Counted from the stretch's first letter, positions 1 to 9,703 are shown. The stretch is DNA of 64,000 bases from Bacteroidota bacterium (GCA_013696965.1 JACCXN010000091.1:186001-250000), one strand, 5' to 3'. Numbers and translations: made by a program. The notes: generated from the letters alone by a model not told the origin.

Positions 1-891
1 CAAAGAAGAAATACTATCATAACCTTCACCAAACAAGGGAGGAAGAAGAAAAATAGCTAAGCCAAGAAATATTCCTCCAAAAACTGCTCTTATATAATCA
101 TTCTGGATTAGCTTTATTTTTTTCTCCACGAACATTTCAGTTCTGGTGAAATAAACTGAAATTAAGCCGCAAAGCAAACCAAGTAGTATAAAAAAAGGAA
201 CATCACTGGAAACAAAAGCATCCTGTATTTTAAAATTAAACAAAAGCTCCTCTGCGAAAAACAGTTTAGCAGTTACAGTACCTGTAATTGAAGCCATTAA
301 AAGTGGTATGAGCGATGCTAGTGTGAGATCAAGCATAAGGACTTCCAGGGCAAATACAAGGGCGGCAATTGGAGTGTTGAAAATGGCAGCAATAGCTCCT
401 GTTGCGCCACATCCAATCAACAATAAAATATGCTTGTACTCAAGTTTGAAAAGCCTGCCAATATTTGAACCAATGGCAGAACCTGCAGAAACAATAGATG
501 CTTCAAGACCAACAGAGCCACCAAAACCAACTGTAAAAGCACTTCCGATTACGGGAGAATACATTTTATGCCGTTTTAAAAATCCTTTTCGCCTTGAAAT
601 GGAAAATAAAATACTGCTTATTCCATGACCAGCTTTTTCTTTAATGAAAAATTTAAAGAAAAAAACTGTAAGTAAAATTCCTATAAAAGGAAGGGCAAAA
701 AACAAGTAATTCTCATTGGCATCTTCGTAATTTTTTACAATTTTTTCACGAATATAATGGGTAAGCGTCTTTAATATTACTGCAGCAATACCGGCACAAA
801 AGCCAATTAAAACACTTAGAATTAATACAAAGGCCTTATTGCTAACATGGAGGTTACGCCATTTGAGGAATCTTAAAAGAAGGGGTTTCAT
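1..891 (-). CDS. ClC-family chloride channel/transporter (partial)
   Basis: The reading frame opens at an ATG complementary to 889-891 and stays open for 297 codons to the window edge, so the C-terminus is missing. The visible protein is highly hydrophobic with repeated membrane segments. It carries the ClC filter region GFGGSVGLEAS, whose glutamate sits at the gating position, and the helix motif GAIAAIFNTPIAALVFALE. ClC proteins move chloride, or exchange chloride for protons, across the inner membrane. The gene lies about 200 bp downstream of dnaG on the same strand. The family call is firm; channel versus antiporter cannot be decided. Confidence 0.88.
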   Translation of the reverse strand, partial: MKPLLLRFLKWRNLHVSNKAFVLILSVLIGFCAGIAAVILKTLTHYIREKIVKNYEDANENYLFFALPFIGILLTVFFFKFFIKEKAGHGISSILFSISRRKGFLKRHKMYSPVIGSAFTVGFGGSVGLEASIVSAGSAIGSNIGRLFKLEYKHILLLIGCGATGAIAAIFNTPIAALVFALEVLMLDLTLASLIPLLMASITGTVTAKLFFAEELLFNFKIQDAFVSSDVPFFILLGLLCGLISVYFTRTEMFVEKKIKLIQNDYIRAVFGGIFLGLAIFLLPPLFGEGYDSISSL

Positions 892-1095
892 TTAATTTTT
901 ATCTTTAGCTATAATCCACAATAAATAGTTTTAACTTTTAATCTTTTAATATTATTCCTTAAAAAGGGTTTCATCTAAATTTAATTTTTATTCTTTAGAA
1001 AAACCAGTTTTTTAACTCTTTATGATTTGTAATAAACACAAAAAATAAATAACATTATACCTTTAGACCTGAAAGGTGTAGGTAAAAGCTCTTTT

Positions 1096-3078
1096 TCACT
1101 TAAGTATTATCCTTCCCAGCTGATCGGAAAGTATTTTTTTAATTTGAATTAAATCACTTTGCTGCTTCATTAGAATCATTGTTTCTTCAAAAGATTCTTC
1201 CAGTTGAATTGTCAGTTGATTCTTTTCAAGCATCTGGCTTATCTTTTTAATTTTCAAAGAGTATATTGCACCAAGAACAAGCCTTTGCAGCTTTTCCTGC
1301 TCATTAACAACATAAATCTGGTGCTTTTTCCATCCTTCACTAAGTTCGTATTCATGGCTCAATAAATTTATACTTGTTCCACTTACCAAAAGATCCGCAT
1401 TAAAAGTAAATACACTCTGCTCGGGAGCTATCTTTTCTTTTGTGTAAATTTCTGTATAAATGGCATAAATCTTTTGATATTGTTCAGTTTCAAAAACCAG
1501 GTTATCTTCCTCAAGAGCATCAATAACCATTTGAGCAACCGTAGAAACACTTACTGCAGGCTGACCATCCTGATCCTTCCCTTCTATTTCAATTGTAGAG
1601 GCTCCATAATTTAAAAGAATCCTTATGATGTCCTTTTCCTGTGGTTCACAAAATGGTTTAAAATTTTCCTCCTGTATTATTTTTTGCTCTGATATGGATT
1701 GCTTTACTGCTGTATTTTCATTTAAAACCGAATCACTACCGTCTTTATTTATTTTATTCTTTCGGATTTTATTCAGTTCATTAATTAATGTTTGTTCAGC
1801 TACTCCAAGAATAGTGCTGGATTCTTTAACATAAACAGAACGAATGATTGCATCAGGAATAAGGGCAATGGTTTGAACTATTTCGCGGATTAATTCTGCA
1901 CGTTTAATTGGGTCATCTTTGGCATCTTTTAATAGCAAGTTTGATTTAAATTTAATAAAATCCCTGGCACTGTTTTCAATGAATTCTTTTAACTGTTCGG
2001 GAGAGTGACTTTTAGCATAGGAATCAGGATCCTGTCCATCAGGGAACAAAACAACTTTTACATTCAGGCCCTCCTCCAGAATTAAATTTATTCCTCTTAA
2101 ACTGGCCTTAATTCCAGCCTCATCGCCATCAAATAAAATACTGACATTGTTGGTATATCGTTTTATCAATTTTATTTGTTCCACAGTAAGCGAAGTACCA
2201 GAAGAAGCAACAACATTTTCAATACCTGCTTGATGAAATGAGATAACATCTGTATATCCTTCAACCAGGTAGCAATTGTCCTGGTTTATTATCGCCTTTT
2301 TTGCTTGCCATGCACCATAAAGGACTTTGCTTTTGGAATAAATATCCGTTTCAGGGCTATTGATGTATTTTGCGGTTTTCTTACCTGTTTGTAGTATTCT
2401 TCCACCAAAGGCAATTACCCTTCCTGAAAGATTATGGATTGGAAACATTACTCTGCCTGCAAAGCGATCAAAAAAAATGTCCGTTTCAGAATTCGGATTT
2501 TCTTTTTCAATAAGTAAGCCCGCCTTTACTAGGTAATGGGGTTTATATCCTTTTTCAAGGGCATCCTTTACTAAAGAAGTGCGGTTTTCAGGACTATAGC
2601 CTAACTGGAATTTTTCAATTGTGTCTCCCCGGAATCCCCTTTCTTTGAAATAACTTAAGCCTATGGACTTTCCCTCCTCAGTTTCAGTGAGATTTTTAAT
2701 AAAATATTTATTTGCAAATTCACTAACAACAAAAAGGCTTTCTTTCTCATTAATTTGTTGTTGCTGTTCAAGACTATATGATTCAACTTGTTCGGCTAAC
2801 TCAATGTTGTATTTTGAAGCTAGATACCGCAAGGCCTCCGGATACGAATAATGCTCATGCTCCATTACAAAATTAACAGAGTTACCTGCCTTTCCGCAAC
2901 CAAAACATTTATATATTCCTTTGGCAGGAGAAACGGTGAAAGAAGGTGATTTTTCGTTATGGAATGGGCAATTTCCCAGAAAATTAACTCCCCGTTTTTT
3001 TAATGCTATAAAATCTCCAATCACCTCATCTATGCGAGCGGTTTCAAAAATTAATTCTATAGTTTCCTTTGGAATCAC
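1096..3078 (-). CDS. dnaG: DNA primase DnaG
   Basis: This 660-residue protein synthesises RNA primers for chromosome replication. The N-terminal CHC2 zinc-binding module is visible (C37, H40, then C58 and C61 in CFGC). A Toprim domain follows, with VEGYTD near residue 270 and the acidic FDGDEAG motif near residue 315. The C-terminal third is poorly conserved and would be the helicase-binding part. The length is typical for Bacteroidota DnaG. The gene is divergent from the secreted protein at 3461 and the intergenic stretch between them presumably holds both promoters. Confidence 0.97.
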   Translation of the reverse strand: MIPKETIELIFETARIDEVIGDFIALKKRGVNFLGNCPFHNEKSPSFTVSPAKGIYKCFGCGKAGNSVNFVMEHEHYSYPEALRYLASKYNIELAEQVESYSLEQQQQINEKESLFVVSEFANKYFIKNLTETEEGKSIGLSYFKERGFRGDTIEKFQLGYSPENRTSLVKDALEKGYKPHYLVKAGLLIEKENPNSETDIFFDRFAGRVMFPIHNLSGRVIAFGGRILQTGKKTAKYINSPETDIYSKSKVLYGAWQAKKAIINQDNCYLVEGYTDVISFHQAGIENVVASSGTSLTVEQIKLIKRYTNNVSILFDGDEAGIKASLRGINLILEEGLNVKVVLFPDGQDPDSYAKSHSPEQLKEFIENSARDFIKFKSNLLLKDAKDDPIKRAELIREIVQTIALIPDAIIRSVYVKESSTILGVAEQTLINELNKIRKNKINKDGSDSVLNENTAVKQSISEQKIIQEENFKPFCEPQEKDIIRILLNYGASTIEIEGKDQDGQPAVSVSTVAQMVIDALEEDNLVFETEQYQKIYAIYTEIYTKEKIAPEQSVFTFNADLLVSGTSINLLSHEYELSEGWKKHQIYVVNEQEKLQRLVLGAIYSLKIKKISQMLEKNQLTIQLEESFEETMILMKQQSDLIQIKKILSDQLGRIILK

Positions 3079-3460
3079 GGCTTAGAGTTAGAACAGGTAA
3101 AATTACGAAATCCATCCGTTTTATAGTCCTGTTGCTGATATTTTATTATTCTTTTAAAATATCTGGCTTTGTTTGCAGTGGCCATCTAATTTTGGTGAAA
3201 ATCTATATAGGCGATAAAAAATTATAGATTTTAATGCCAGAAATTTAATCTTTATTATACAAGGAGTCTGTAATCTTTATTACAAATGACAATTCATGTA
3301 AGGCATATTTGTCCCTTTCGAAAAGGTGTTTAAGTTTAACTTTTTTTATCTTCCCTAATAAAAAACAGATACTTTTAAAAAATTAAATCTGTTTTACTTT
3401 TAGATGGATTAGAGAATCAATTTTTCTACTTAAATAAAAACTAAATAAAATTAAAATTCT
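3079..3460. other. Divergent intergenic region, no gene seen
   Basis: This 382-base AT-rich stretch separates the divergent dnaG and the secreted protein at 3461. I see no RNA gene, no convincing ORF and no strong repeat. It should contain promoters for both directions, but I could not assign one with confidence. Confidence 0.6.
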
Positions 3461-4201
3461 ATGTTTCTAAAACACCTTTCCCTTTTTGTATGTTTCTGGC
3501 TTTTTTCTCTCTTTATCAATTCTATATCAGCACAAACGGGTGTAAATATTCATATAATTCCTGCCATTCACGGTTTGCATCAAAAAAACGTCAATTATAA
3601 TTATGATTCATTATACTCTGAAATAAAAAAGATAAACCCTGATTTCATTATCGTAGAAATACGACAAGAGGATATGGGGCAGGATACAAGCTATTTGAAA
3701 AAAAATTATCCCGGAGAAATGTGGATTATGCGGTACTGGTTTAGCAATAAAAAACATTTTGGGATGGATTGGTTAGGAAAGGATTTGCAGGACAAACCAA
3801 TTCCAGATAATTATTGGGCAGAGAAATCTGATTTAAAAAAATGGGAAAAGGAATTGGATAAAGATTCTAGTCTAACTACAAAATTACAGGCTTGCGAAGA
3901 AATTCAATTCATGCGAATTCCAACTTTAACAGAAGGAAGCTTCCTGGACATTACAAATGGGGAGGATGAAAAATTAACATTGCAGTATTATCAATGTCTT
4001 GATAGGGTTTTAACGAATACCAAACATAGCAGAATTACTGAATTTTACCAATTACGCAATTACACTATGGCAGAAAGAATAGCTGAAGTAGTTAAAAAAA
4101 ATGGAGAAGGAAATTATGTTGTTCTTACAGGAGTTGATCATATCCCATTTATAAAAATATATTTGTTTAAAATGGGATTAGGTTCAGCAATTAAAACTTG
4201 A
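3461..4201 (+). CDS. Secreted protein, possibly TraB/Tiki-like
   Basis: This 246-residue protein starts with a clear Sec signal peptide ending near SISAQ, so it is exported. The mature part begins with a strand containing HGLHQ, has FIIVEIRQED near residue 66, and ends with VVLTGVDHIPFI. An early glutamate after a hydrophobic strand together with a late G-x-x-H motif recalls the TraB/Tiki/EreA-like superfamily of putative metalloproteases, but this is inference from a few residues. The gene stands alone and ends just before a strong bidirectional hairpin. The function is not known. Confidence 0.6.
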   Translation: MFLKHLSLFVCFWLFSLFINSISAQTGVNIHIIPAIHGLHQKNVNYNYDSLYSEIKKINPDFIIVEIRQEDMGQDTSYLKKNYPGEMWIMRYWFSNKKHFGMDWLGKDLQDKPIPDNYWAEKSDLKKWEKELDKDSSLTTKLQACEEIQFMRIPTLTEGSFLDITNGEDEKLTLQYYQCLDRVLTNTKHSRITEFYQLRNYTMAERIAEVVKKNGEGNYVVLTGVDHIPFIKIYLFKMGLGSAIKT

Positions 4202-4247
4202 TTTTTCAGATCTGGTCAAATACTTTTTCAAATAGAGAATTAAAAAA

Positions 4248-4301
4248 AATACCTGATTAATTAAGTAAAAACAAGTGCTTTTAATTAATTAATCAGGTAT
4301 T
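4248..4301. terminator. Bidirectional terminator hairpin
   Basis: A perfect 17-bp inverted repeat (4248-4264 with 4285-4301) around a 20-base loop lies between the convergent genes ending at 4201 and 4335. The left arm follows a run of eight A, so the minus-strand transcript gains a U-tract. It probably terminates transcription from both sides. Confidence 0.75.
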
Positions 4302-4334
4302 ATTAAGAGAACATTTTCTCCTTAATTTACAATA

Positions 4335-4553
4335 TTATTTCCCGTCTTTGCAAGTGCATGTACCATCATTGTAGAAGGCAACACTATTGCAATTGTTTTT
4401 ATTTGATGCTTTTGATAATTTTCCTCCGCATTCGGTTTCATTAAAAACCTGGGTTCCTTTATCATTAACGGCAGTGCAGGTTTCACATTTCTTACAGGAT
4501 GTTGCAAACATCATTGCAAATAAAACAACTGGAATTAAGAGTGTCTTTTTCAT
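4335..4553 (-). CDS. Small cysteine-rich lipoprotein
   Basis: This 72-residue protein has a lipoprotein signal sequence with lipobox FATSC, so the mature protein starts at C20. About 50 residues follow, containing CxxC-type pairs (KKCETC, CTCKDGK). Small Cys-rich lipoproteins of this type are common in Bacteroidota; no enzymatic motif is seen. It is transcribed alone and ends at the hairpin at 4248-4301. It is likely real because of the intact signal and the terminator, but its function is unknown. Confidence 0.6.
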   Translation of the reverse strand: MKKTLLIPVVLFAMMFATSCKKCETCTAVNDKGTQVFNETECGGKLSKASNKNNCNSVAFYNDGTCTCKDGK

Positions 4554-4713
4554 AATTAAGGGATTAGGGTATTTTTATTAAAAGAAAATTAAACAATTGG
4601 GTCAAATTTAAAACAATTTTATAAATACTGCCTTTTTATGCTGGATAAAGTAGGAATTTATAGTAAAATATTACTTCTATTTTACTTCCCAATCTTTTTG
4701 CAAAATTTAGAAA

Positions 4714-6552
4714 TTACTCAACAGTAACGGACTTAGCAAGATTTCTTGGCTGATCTACATTACATCCTCTCATTACAGCGATATGGTATGCAAGCAATTG
4801 AAGAGGAACCACAGAAATAAGTGGAACTAGAATTTCATCGCTTTCAGGAATTTCAATGATAAAATCGGCAAGCTCTTTTACCTCGGTATCTCCTTCGGTA
4901 ACAACGGCAATGATTTTGCCTTTCCTGGCCTTAACTTCCTGAATATTGCTCAAAACCTTTTCATATGAAGTTCCTTTGGTAGCAATAACTACCACGGGCA
5001 TTTCTTCATCAATTAGTGCGATAGGTCCGTGCTTCATTTCTGCAGCAGGATACCCTTCGGCATGAATATAAGATATTTCCTTAAGTTTAAGTGCACCTTC
5101 CAAGGCAACTGGAAAAGTATAACCTCTACCTAAATATAGGAAATTACGCGAATCTTTAAAAATATCAGCAATGTATTTAATCTGGTTATCCGTTTCAAGC
5201 ACCTTTGCAACCTTATCAGGAATCGATTGAAGATCTACTAAAAGCCTGTTATAATTGGATTTAGAGATTGTGCCTTTTTTATAGCCTAATGAAAGTGCCA
5301 TTAAGGTAAGTACAGTAACCTGTGCAGTGAATGCTTTTGTGGAGGCAACTCCAATTTCAGGACCAGCATGAGTATAGGAACCTGCATGTGTAGTGCGGGG
5401 AATAGATGATCCTACAACATTACAAATTCCAATGATTGTTGCACCCTTTGATTTGGCCAGTTCAATGGCAGCAAGAGTATCAGCAGTTTCTCCAGATTGA
5501 GAAATTGCTATTATCACATCATCTTCATTTATTATTGGATTTCTATACCGAAACTCAGAGGCATATTCTACTTCAACAGGTATTCTTGCCAAATCCTCTA
5601 TTAAATATTCTGCTACTAAACCTGCATGCCAGGAAGTACCACAAGCAACAATGATAATACGCTTGGCATTTACCATTTTTTTCTCGTAATCTGCAATTCC
5701 TCCAAGTGCAACAATGCCTTTTTCCAAATTAAGGCGTCCTCTCATACTATCTAGAATAGAACGTGGTTGCTCATATATTTCCTTAAGCATGAAATGCTCA
5801 TAGCCTCCTTTTTCAATAGCCTCTAACTTCATTTCGAGCTCTTGAATATAAGGAGTCTTTACTTGATTCTTAATGTTTACTATTCTTAAATCCGCGCCTC
5901 TTTGAATTACTGCGATCTCCTCATCTTCAAGATAAACTACATTTTTGGTGTGTTCAATAATTGGAGTTGCATCAGAGGCAAGAAAATATTCATCTGCCCC
6001 TATTCCAATAACTAAAGGGCTACCTTTTTTAGCGGCAATCAATTGATTTGGATTATCCTTTGAAAGCAAAACAATGGCATAAGCACCAATAACCTCATTT
6101 AAGGCGATTCTCACTGCTTCAAACAAATCCACTTTTTCATTTACCTGGATATCTTCTATTAAATGAATAAGTACCTCTGTATCCGTATCACTTAAAAAAT
6201 GATGGCCACGTTTTATCATTTCCTTTTTCAGGGAAGAATAGTTTTCAATGATCCCGTTGTGGATCATTACCAGGTTCTTTGATTCTGAATGATGCGGATG
6301 CGCATTTACATCATTTGGAGCACCATGAGTTGCCCAACGTGTATGGCCAATTCCAATTGTTCCAGAAGTGTTTTTTCCATTAATGAAATCTTCAAGGTCA
6401 GAAACTTTTCCTTTGCATTTATAAACTAACAGTTCACTGTTAATCATTGCCACTCCTGCACTGTCATAACCACGGTACTCCAGGCGTTGTAATCCCTTTA
6501 TTAAAATAGGATAAGCTTGTTTTCCTCCAATATAAGCTACTATGCCACACAT
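4714..6552 (-). CDS. glmS: Glutamine-fructose-6-phosphate aminotransferase (isomerizing)
   Basis: This 612-residue enzyme makes glucosamine-6-phosphate from fructose-6-phosphate and glutamine, the first step towards UDP-GlcNAc for peptidoglycan and LPS. The N-terminus MCGIVAYIG supplies C2, the nucleophile of the class II glutaminase domain, with the GHTRWATHG motif following near residue 70. Two SIS sugar-isomerase domains follow (ACGTSWHAG, SQSGETADT, AEGYPAAEMKHGP). The C-terminus DQPRNLAKSVTVE is the conserved tail. It starts only 5 bases after the DUF4270 gene, so the two are probably co-transcribed. Confidence 0.98.
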   Translation of the reverse strand: MCGIVAYIGGKQAYPILIKGLQRLEYRGYDSAGVAMINSELLVYKCKGKVSDLEDFINGKNTSGTIGIGHTRWATHGAPNDVNAHPHHSESKNLVMIHNGIIENYSSLKKEMIKRGHHFLSDTDTEVLIHLIEDIQVNEKVDLFEAVRIALNEVIGAYAIVLLSKDNPNQLIAAKKGSPLVIGIGADEYFLASDATPIIEHTKNVVYLEDEEIAVIQRGADLRIVNIKNQVKTPYIQELEMKLEAIEKGGYEHFMLKEIYEQPRSILDSMRGRLNLEKGIVALGGIADYEKKMVNAKRIIIVACGTSWHAGLVAEYLIEDLARIPVEVEYASEFRYRNPIINEDDVIIAISQSGETADTLAAIELAKSKGATIIGICNVVGSSIPRTTHAGSYTHAGPEIGVASTKAFTAQVTVLTLMALSLGYKKGTISKSNYNRLLVDLQSIPDKVAKVLETDNQIKYIADIFKDSRNFLYLGRGYTFPVALEGALKLKEISYIHAEGYPAAEMKHGPIALIDEEMPVVVIATKGTSYEKVLSNIQEVKARKGKIIAVVTEGDTEVKELADFIIEIPESDEILVPLISVVPLQLLAYHIAVMRGCNVDQPRNLAKSVTVE

Positions 6553-6557
6553 AATCT

Positions 6558-7808
6558 TTATAGTTTTGTGTAAGTAATTTGCAATCTCATTCTCTTATCT
6601 TCCTCTGCTGCTCCTCCATAAAGAACAACACGGTTAGCATTTGCTGCAGAACCTGAGGGAAGCAAAAGCAAATCATAATTTGGCTTGCCTTTTAATGTAT
6701 ACAACAAATGTCTGCCAATATTAAATCTATACTCCTTTGTAGTGGCATTGTAAATTCCACCATAATGGTCACTTCCTTCAAAAAAATCAGGAATTTCCAA
6801 AAACCTTCCAAGGCTGTCGATAGCTACAATTCTTAATCTTGCCGGGGGAGGATAATTTAAATTATCATCCTGGGCCTTAATAATAAACTCAGCTTTATTA
6901 ATAACCAGGTTACCCTCTTCTAAAACAGTTGTAAGATCAGGCAATTTGATTTTTGTTCGTACCCCACCCATTGATTGGACATAAACTAATTTTTGGTTTT
7001 CATTAGGATCTGCAAGTGCTGTAGCTACTTCACTACCGGTATAATCTAAATTAAAATTATTGACCCTTACTGAATTCTCATTGATAACAAAATCAAATGT
7101 TTTTTGAACAGTATCTTTATAGTAAAGTGTCATTTTTGAATCTGCAGAAAGCAAGTCAAAAGATAAAATTGAACCATTTCCAGGAACTGCATCAACATCA
7201 GGCTTAACATAAAAACCTTTGAAGAAATTCAAAAAACTTTCATTATTAACAAAATGTGATGGATCGGCATTTAACAGACTTTGACCAAAATCATTGTTAA
7301 GCTTAATGTTAATTTGGGAAGAAAGTGCGGATGGGATAAAATTCTGAATACTTCCAATTTCCATAGCGGAAAATCCAATGGCAGAATTTGAATAGTATGA
7401 ATTGGTCCTTGCCAGTGCTTGAGTAATTTCGTATACCCTAAATGTTTGTGGGGTAGAACTATTTCCATAAACCGTATGGTATTTCAAAGTTAAAACAATT
7501 GAATCCACAACTGAAGCAGAACTAAAAACAACATTACTGGTAAGCAATCTTACCTGAGAATAAAAAGAGGCCTGTGCTTTTCCAAAAACAGGATCATAAC
7601 TGCTGCCAGCAAGATTGTAAACTGTTTGATCGGTCCTGATAGAATCAGGACCAAGAGTGGAGGATTCCGGGTTTCCAATTGAAAATGCAGCATCTATACG
7701 CTCTCCAGGAGGCTGAACTCCCAAGTCTATTAAATCTTCTGGTTTTCGGCAAGAGGCTTGAAACAAAAAAATTGCTGCAAAAAAGATAGCGGGCAAATAA
7801 GCCCGCAA
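6558..7808 (-). CDS. DUF4270-family lipoprotein
   Basis: This outer-surface lipoprotein of about 416 residues has a hydrophobic leader ending in the lipobox FQASC, followed by the DUF4270 pattern (DLIDLGVQPPGE, then SYDPVFGKAQASFYSQV). There is no ATG in the reading frame between the upstream stop and the lipobox. The most plausible start is a TTG at 7808, giving a leader MRAYLPAIFF; ATA at 7838 and ATT at 7826 are alternatives. The TTG lies inside a terminator-like hairpin. In-frame ATGs further upstream fall within the neighbouring synthase gene and would give a non-signal N-terminus. The molecular role of the family is not established. Confidence 0.75.
   Translation of the reverse strand: MRAYLPAIFFAAIFLFQASCRKPEDLIDLGVQPPGERIDAAFSIGNPESSTLGPDSIRTDQTVYNLAGSSYDPVFGKAQASFYSQVRLLTSNVVFSSASVVDSIVLTLKYHTVYGNSSTPQTFRVYEITQALARTNSYYSNSAIGFSAMEIGSIQNFIPSALSSQINIKLNNDFGQSLLNADPSHFVNNESFLNFFKGFYVKPDVDAVPGNGSILSFDLLSADSKMTLYYKDTVQKTFDFVINENSVRVNNFNLDYTGSEVATALADPNENQKLVYVQSMGGVRTKIKLPDLTTVLEEGNLVINKAEFIIKAQDDNLNYPPPARLRIVAIDSLGRFLEIPDFFEGSDHYGGIYNATTKEYRFNIGRHLLYTLKGKPNYDLLLLPSGSAANANRVVLYGGAAEEDKRMRLQITYTKL
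7783..7806 (-). terminator. Terminator-like hairpin after the synthase gene
   Basis: Read on the minus strand, a 6-bp GC-only stem (GCGGGC, 7806-7801; GCCCGC, 7794-7789) with a 6-base loop is followed by TATCTTTTTT. It sits 37 bases after the synthase stop codon and overlaps the presumed start of the DUF4270 gene. It could be an attenuator or could control translation. Confidence 0.6.
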
Positions 7809-7842
7809 ATCTTTTGAAAAACAAATGATAAAATTTATCTTA

Positions 7843-8673
7843 TTACTCTTCTGCAAGCGCAGGCTCCATTTCCAAAACTTCATCATAAAATGTTGAGTAA
7901 GCATCAATATAAGTTTCAGCTGGGTGAAAAGCCAGCATTGGTTTGTTGGTTTCTTTAATAAATTCCTCAATGTCGGTATTGATTTTTTCAGAACCAATAA
8001 TAACAGCATCAGCCATTGCAATGGCTGATTTATTAATATTTACAAAGTTAGGGGTTTTTAGCATATGAACATCCTGATCGCTAATTCCCTCAATTTTCAA
8101 CTTTTTGGCATAATCCATACTCAGGCAGCCATCAAATTCATTGTCATAAACAGAATAAACAATTTTAGAATTGGCAAATATTGGATCCTCTTTGAAAGCT
8201 TTTCTAAGGTAAAGTGGTACAAGTGATGTTAACCATCCGTGACAATGCACGATATCAGGAGCCCATCCTAATTTCTTAACGGTTTCCAAAACTCCCCTGC
8301 AAAAGAAAATTGCACGCTCGTCATTATCCGGACAAAAAACTTCTTTTTTATCGTGTAACATCGTTTTGCGGTTGAAGTATTCTTCATTGTCAATAAAATA
8401 AACCTGCATTCTGGCAGATTGTATTGAAGCAACTTTTATTATTAAGGGATGGTCTGATTCATCGATAATAAGATTCATTCCCGAAAGTCTGATTACTTCA
8501 TGAAGCTGATTTCTTCTTTCATTGATACAGCCATATTTTGGCATAAAAACCCTGATTTCTTTACCTCTTTCCTGGATTCCTTGTGGTAATTTTCGAGTGA
8601 GTAATGAGAGTGGTGTTTCTTCTAAGTAAGGAGTGATTTCTTGTGAGATAAAAAGAACTTTAGGTTTTTTCAT
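7843..8673 (-). CDS. Glycogen/starch synthase, short GT5-type protein
   Basis: The protein is 276 residues when started at the ATG at 8673, where the family sequence KPKVLFISQEITPYL begins. An in-frame ATG nine codons upstream adds a non-homologous leader. It matches the N-terminal half of GT5 glycogen synthases, including LPQGIQERGKEIRVFMPKYG and PDIVHCHGWLTSLVPLYL. The C-terminal GT-B domain that carries most of the ADP-glucose site is absent. Short versions like this are recurrent in Bacteroidota, so this is probably not a recent truncation. It heads an operon with the DUF4270 gene and glmS, divergent from panC. The actual substrate is uncertain. Confidence 0.8.
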   Translation of the reverse strand: MKKPKVLFISQEITPYLEETPLSLLTRKLPQGIQERGKEIRVFMPKYGCINERRNQLHEVIRLSGMNLIIDESDHPLIIKVASIQSARMQVYFIDNEEYFNRKTMLHDKKEVFCPDNDERAIFFCRGVLETVKKLGWAPDIVHCHGWLTSLVPLYLRKAFKEDPIFANSKIVYSVYDNEFDGCLSMDYAKKLKIEGISDQDVHMLKTPNFVNINKSAIAMADAVIIGSEKINTDIEEFIKETNKPMLAFHPAETYIDAYSTFYDEVLEMEPALAEE

Positions 8674-8713
8674 TTTTAGAAATTTTATTAAGCAATACAA
8701 AAGTACTACTTTT

Positions 8714-8746
8714 TTTGCTCATATTCAAGTTTTAATATTAGCTTTG
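8714..8746 (+). promoter_or_regulatory. Candidate panC promoter
   Basis: TTTG at 8714-8717 and TAGCTTTG at 8739-8746 are separated by 21 bases. This fits the Bacteroidota -33/-7 pattern (TTTG and TAnnTTTG). It lies about 85 bases upstream of the panC start. Confidence 0.45.
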
Positions 8747-8830
8747 CCGATTTTTCAACTTTCTTATCGGAGTTATTGCAATAAAATAAGTTATTTTCCT
8801 TTTAAATACTAGCTATTTAGCCAATTTAAA

Positions 8831-9682
8831 ATGAATGTTGTTAACAACATAACCGCCTTAAATCACATTCTTGAAGATTTTCGTTTGAAAAATCTAAAAA
8901 TTGGTTTTGTACCAACTATGGGAGCTCTTCATCAAGGACATGCCTCATTGATAACAAAAGCGCTTAAGGAAAACGAAGTGGTTGTTTGCAGTATTTTCGT
9001 AAACCCCAAACAATTCAATGATAAGGATGATTTAATTAATTATCCAAGAACGCCTGAAGCAGATATTATATTACTTGAGAATTTAGGTTGTCAAATCCTT
9101 TTTGCCCCTTCAGTGGAAGAAATGTATCCTTTTGAAATCACAGGGAAAGAAAAGCCGGCTTATGATTTGGGTGGGTTGGATAAAATAATGGAAGGATTTT
9201 ACCGTCCTGGCCATTTTCAGGGAGTGGCCTTGGTTGTTCACCGTTTATTTGAATTGGTAAGACCTCAAAGGGCATATTTTGGAACTAAAGATTACCAGCA
9301 AGTGGCAATAATCCGAAAATTAACTTCTGATTTACAGTTACCAATAGAAATAATTTCTTGCCCCACTTTAAGGGATTCCGATGGCGTAGCTATGAGTTCA
9401 AGGAATAAAAATTTAAGTCCGAAAGCCCGTAAAATGGCTGCCCATATTCCAAGAATACTTAATCTTGCAAGGGAGAAGGCCGGTTTACTTAGTGTTAATG
9501 AATTAAAGCATTGGGTTGAGAACGAAATTAATAAAACAAATTTCTTAACCCTTGATTATTTCGAGCTTGCAGATGCCCAATCTCTAACACCCTTGCAAAA
9601 ATTGAATCCCAAAGGCAATAATGTTGGCTGTATTGCCGTATTTGCTCAAAAGGTGAGATTAATTGATAATATTATCTTATAA
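8831..9682 (+). CDS. panC: Pantothenate synthetase (pantoate-beta-alanine ligase)
   Basis: This 283-residue cytoplasmic enzyme joins pantoate and beta-alanine with ATP to make pantothenate. The nucleotide-binding HIGH-type motif is in PTMGALHQGHASLI near residue 30, the substrate segment VNPKQFN near residue 60, and the KMSKS-like MSSRNKNLS near residue 185. The length is normal. panD, which makes the beta-alanine, follows 21 bases downstream, so the operon supplies both halves of this last step. Confidence 0.97.
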   Translation: MNVVNNITALNHILEDFRLKNLKIGFVPTMGALHQGHASLITKALKENEVVVCSIFVNPKQFNDKDDLINYPRTPEADIILLENLGCQILFAPSVEEMYPFEITGKEKPAYDLGGLDKIMEGFYRPGHFQGVALVVHRLFELVRPQRAYFGTKDYQQVAIIRKLTSDLQLPIEIISCPTLRDSDGVAMSSRNKNLSPKARKMAAHIPRILNLAREKAGLLSVNELKHWVENEINKTNFLTLDYFELADAQSLTPLQKLNPKGNNVGCIAVFAQKVRLIDNIIL

Positions 9683-9703
9683 ATTTCTAATTTTGCAACT
9701 ATT

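Noticed and set aside
1055-1080. Short inverted repeat (ACCTTT/AAAGGT) downstream of dnaG as a terminator
   Set aside because: The stem is only six base pairs and lacks a following T-run on the minus strand.
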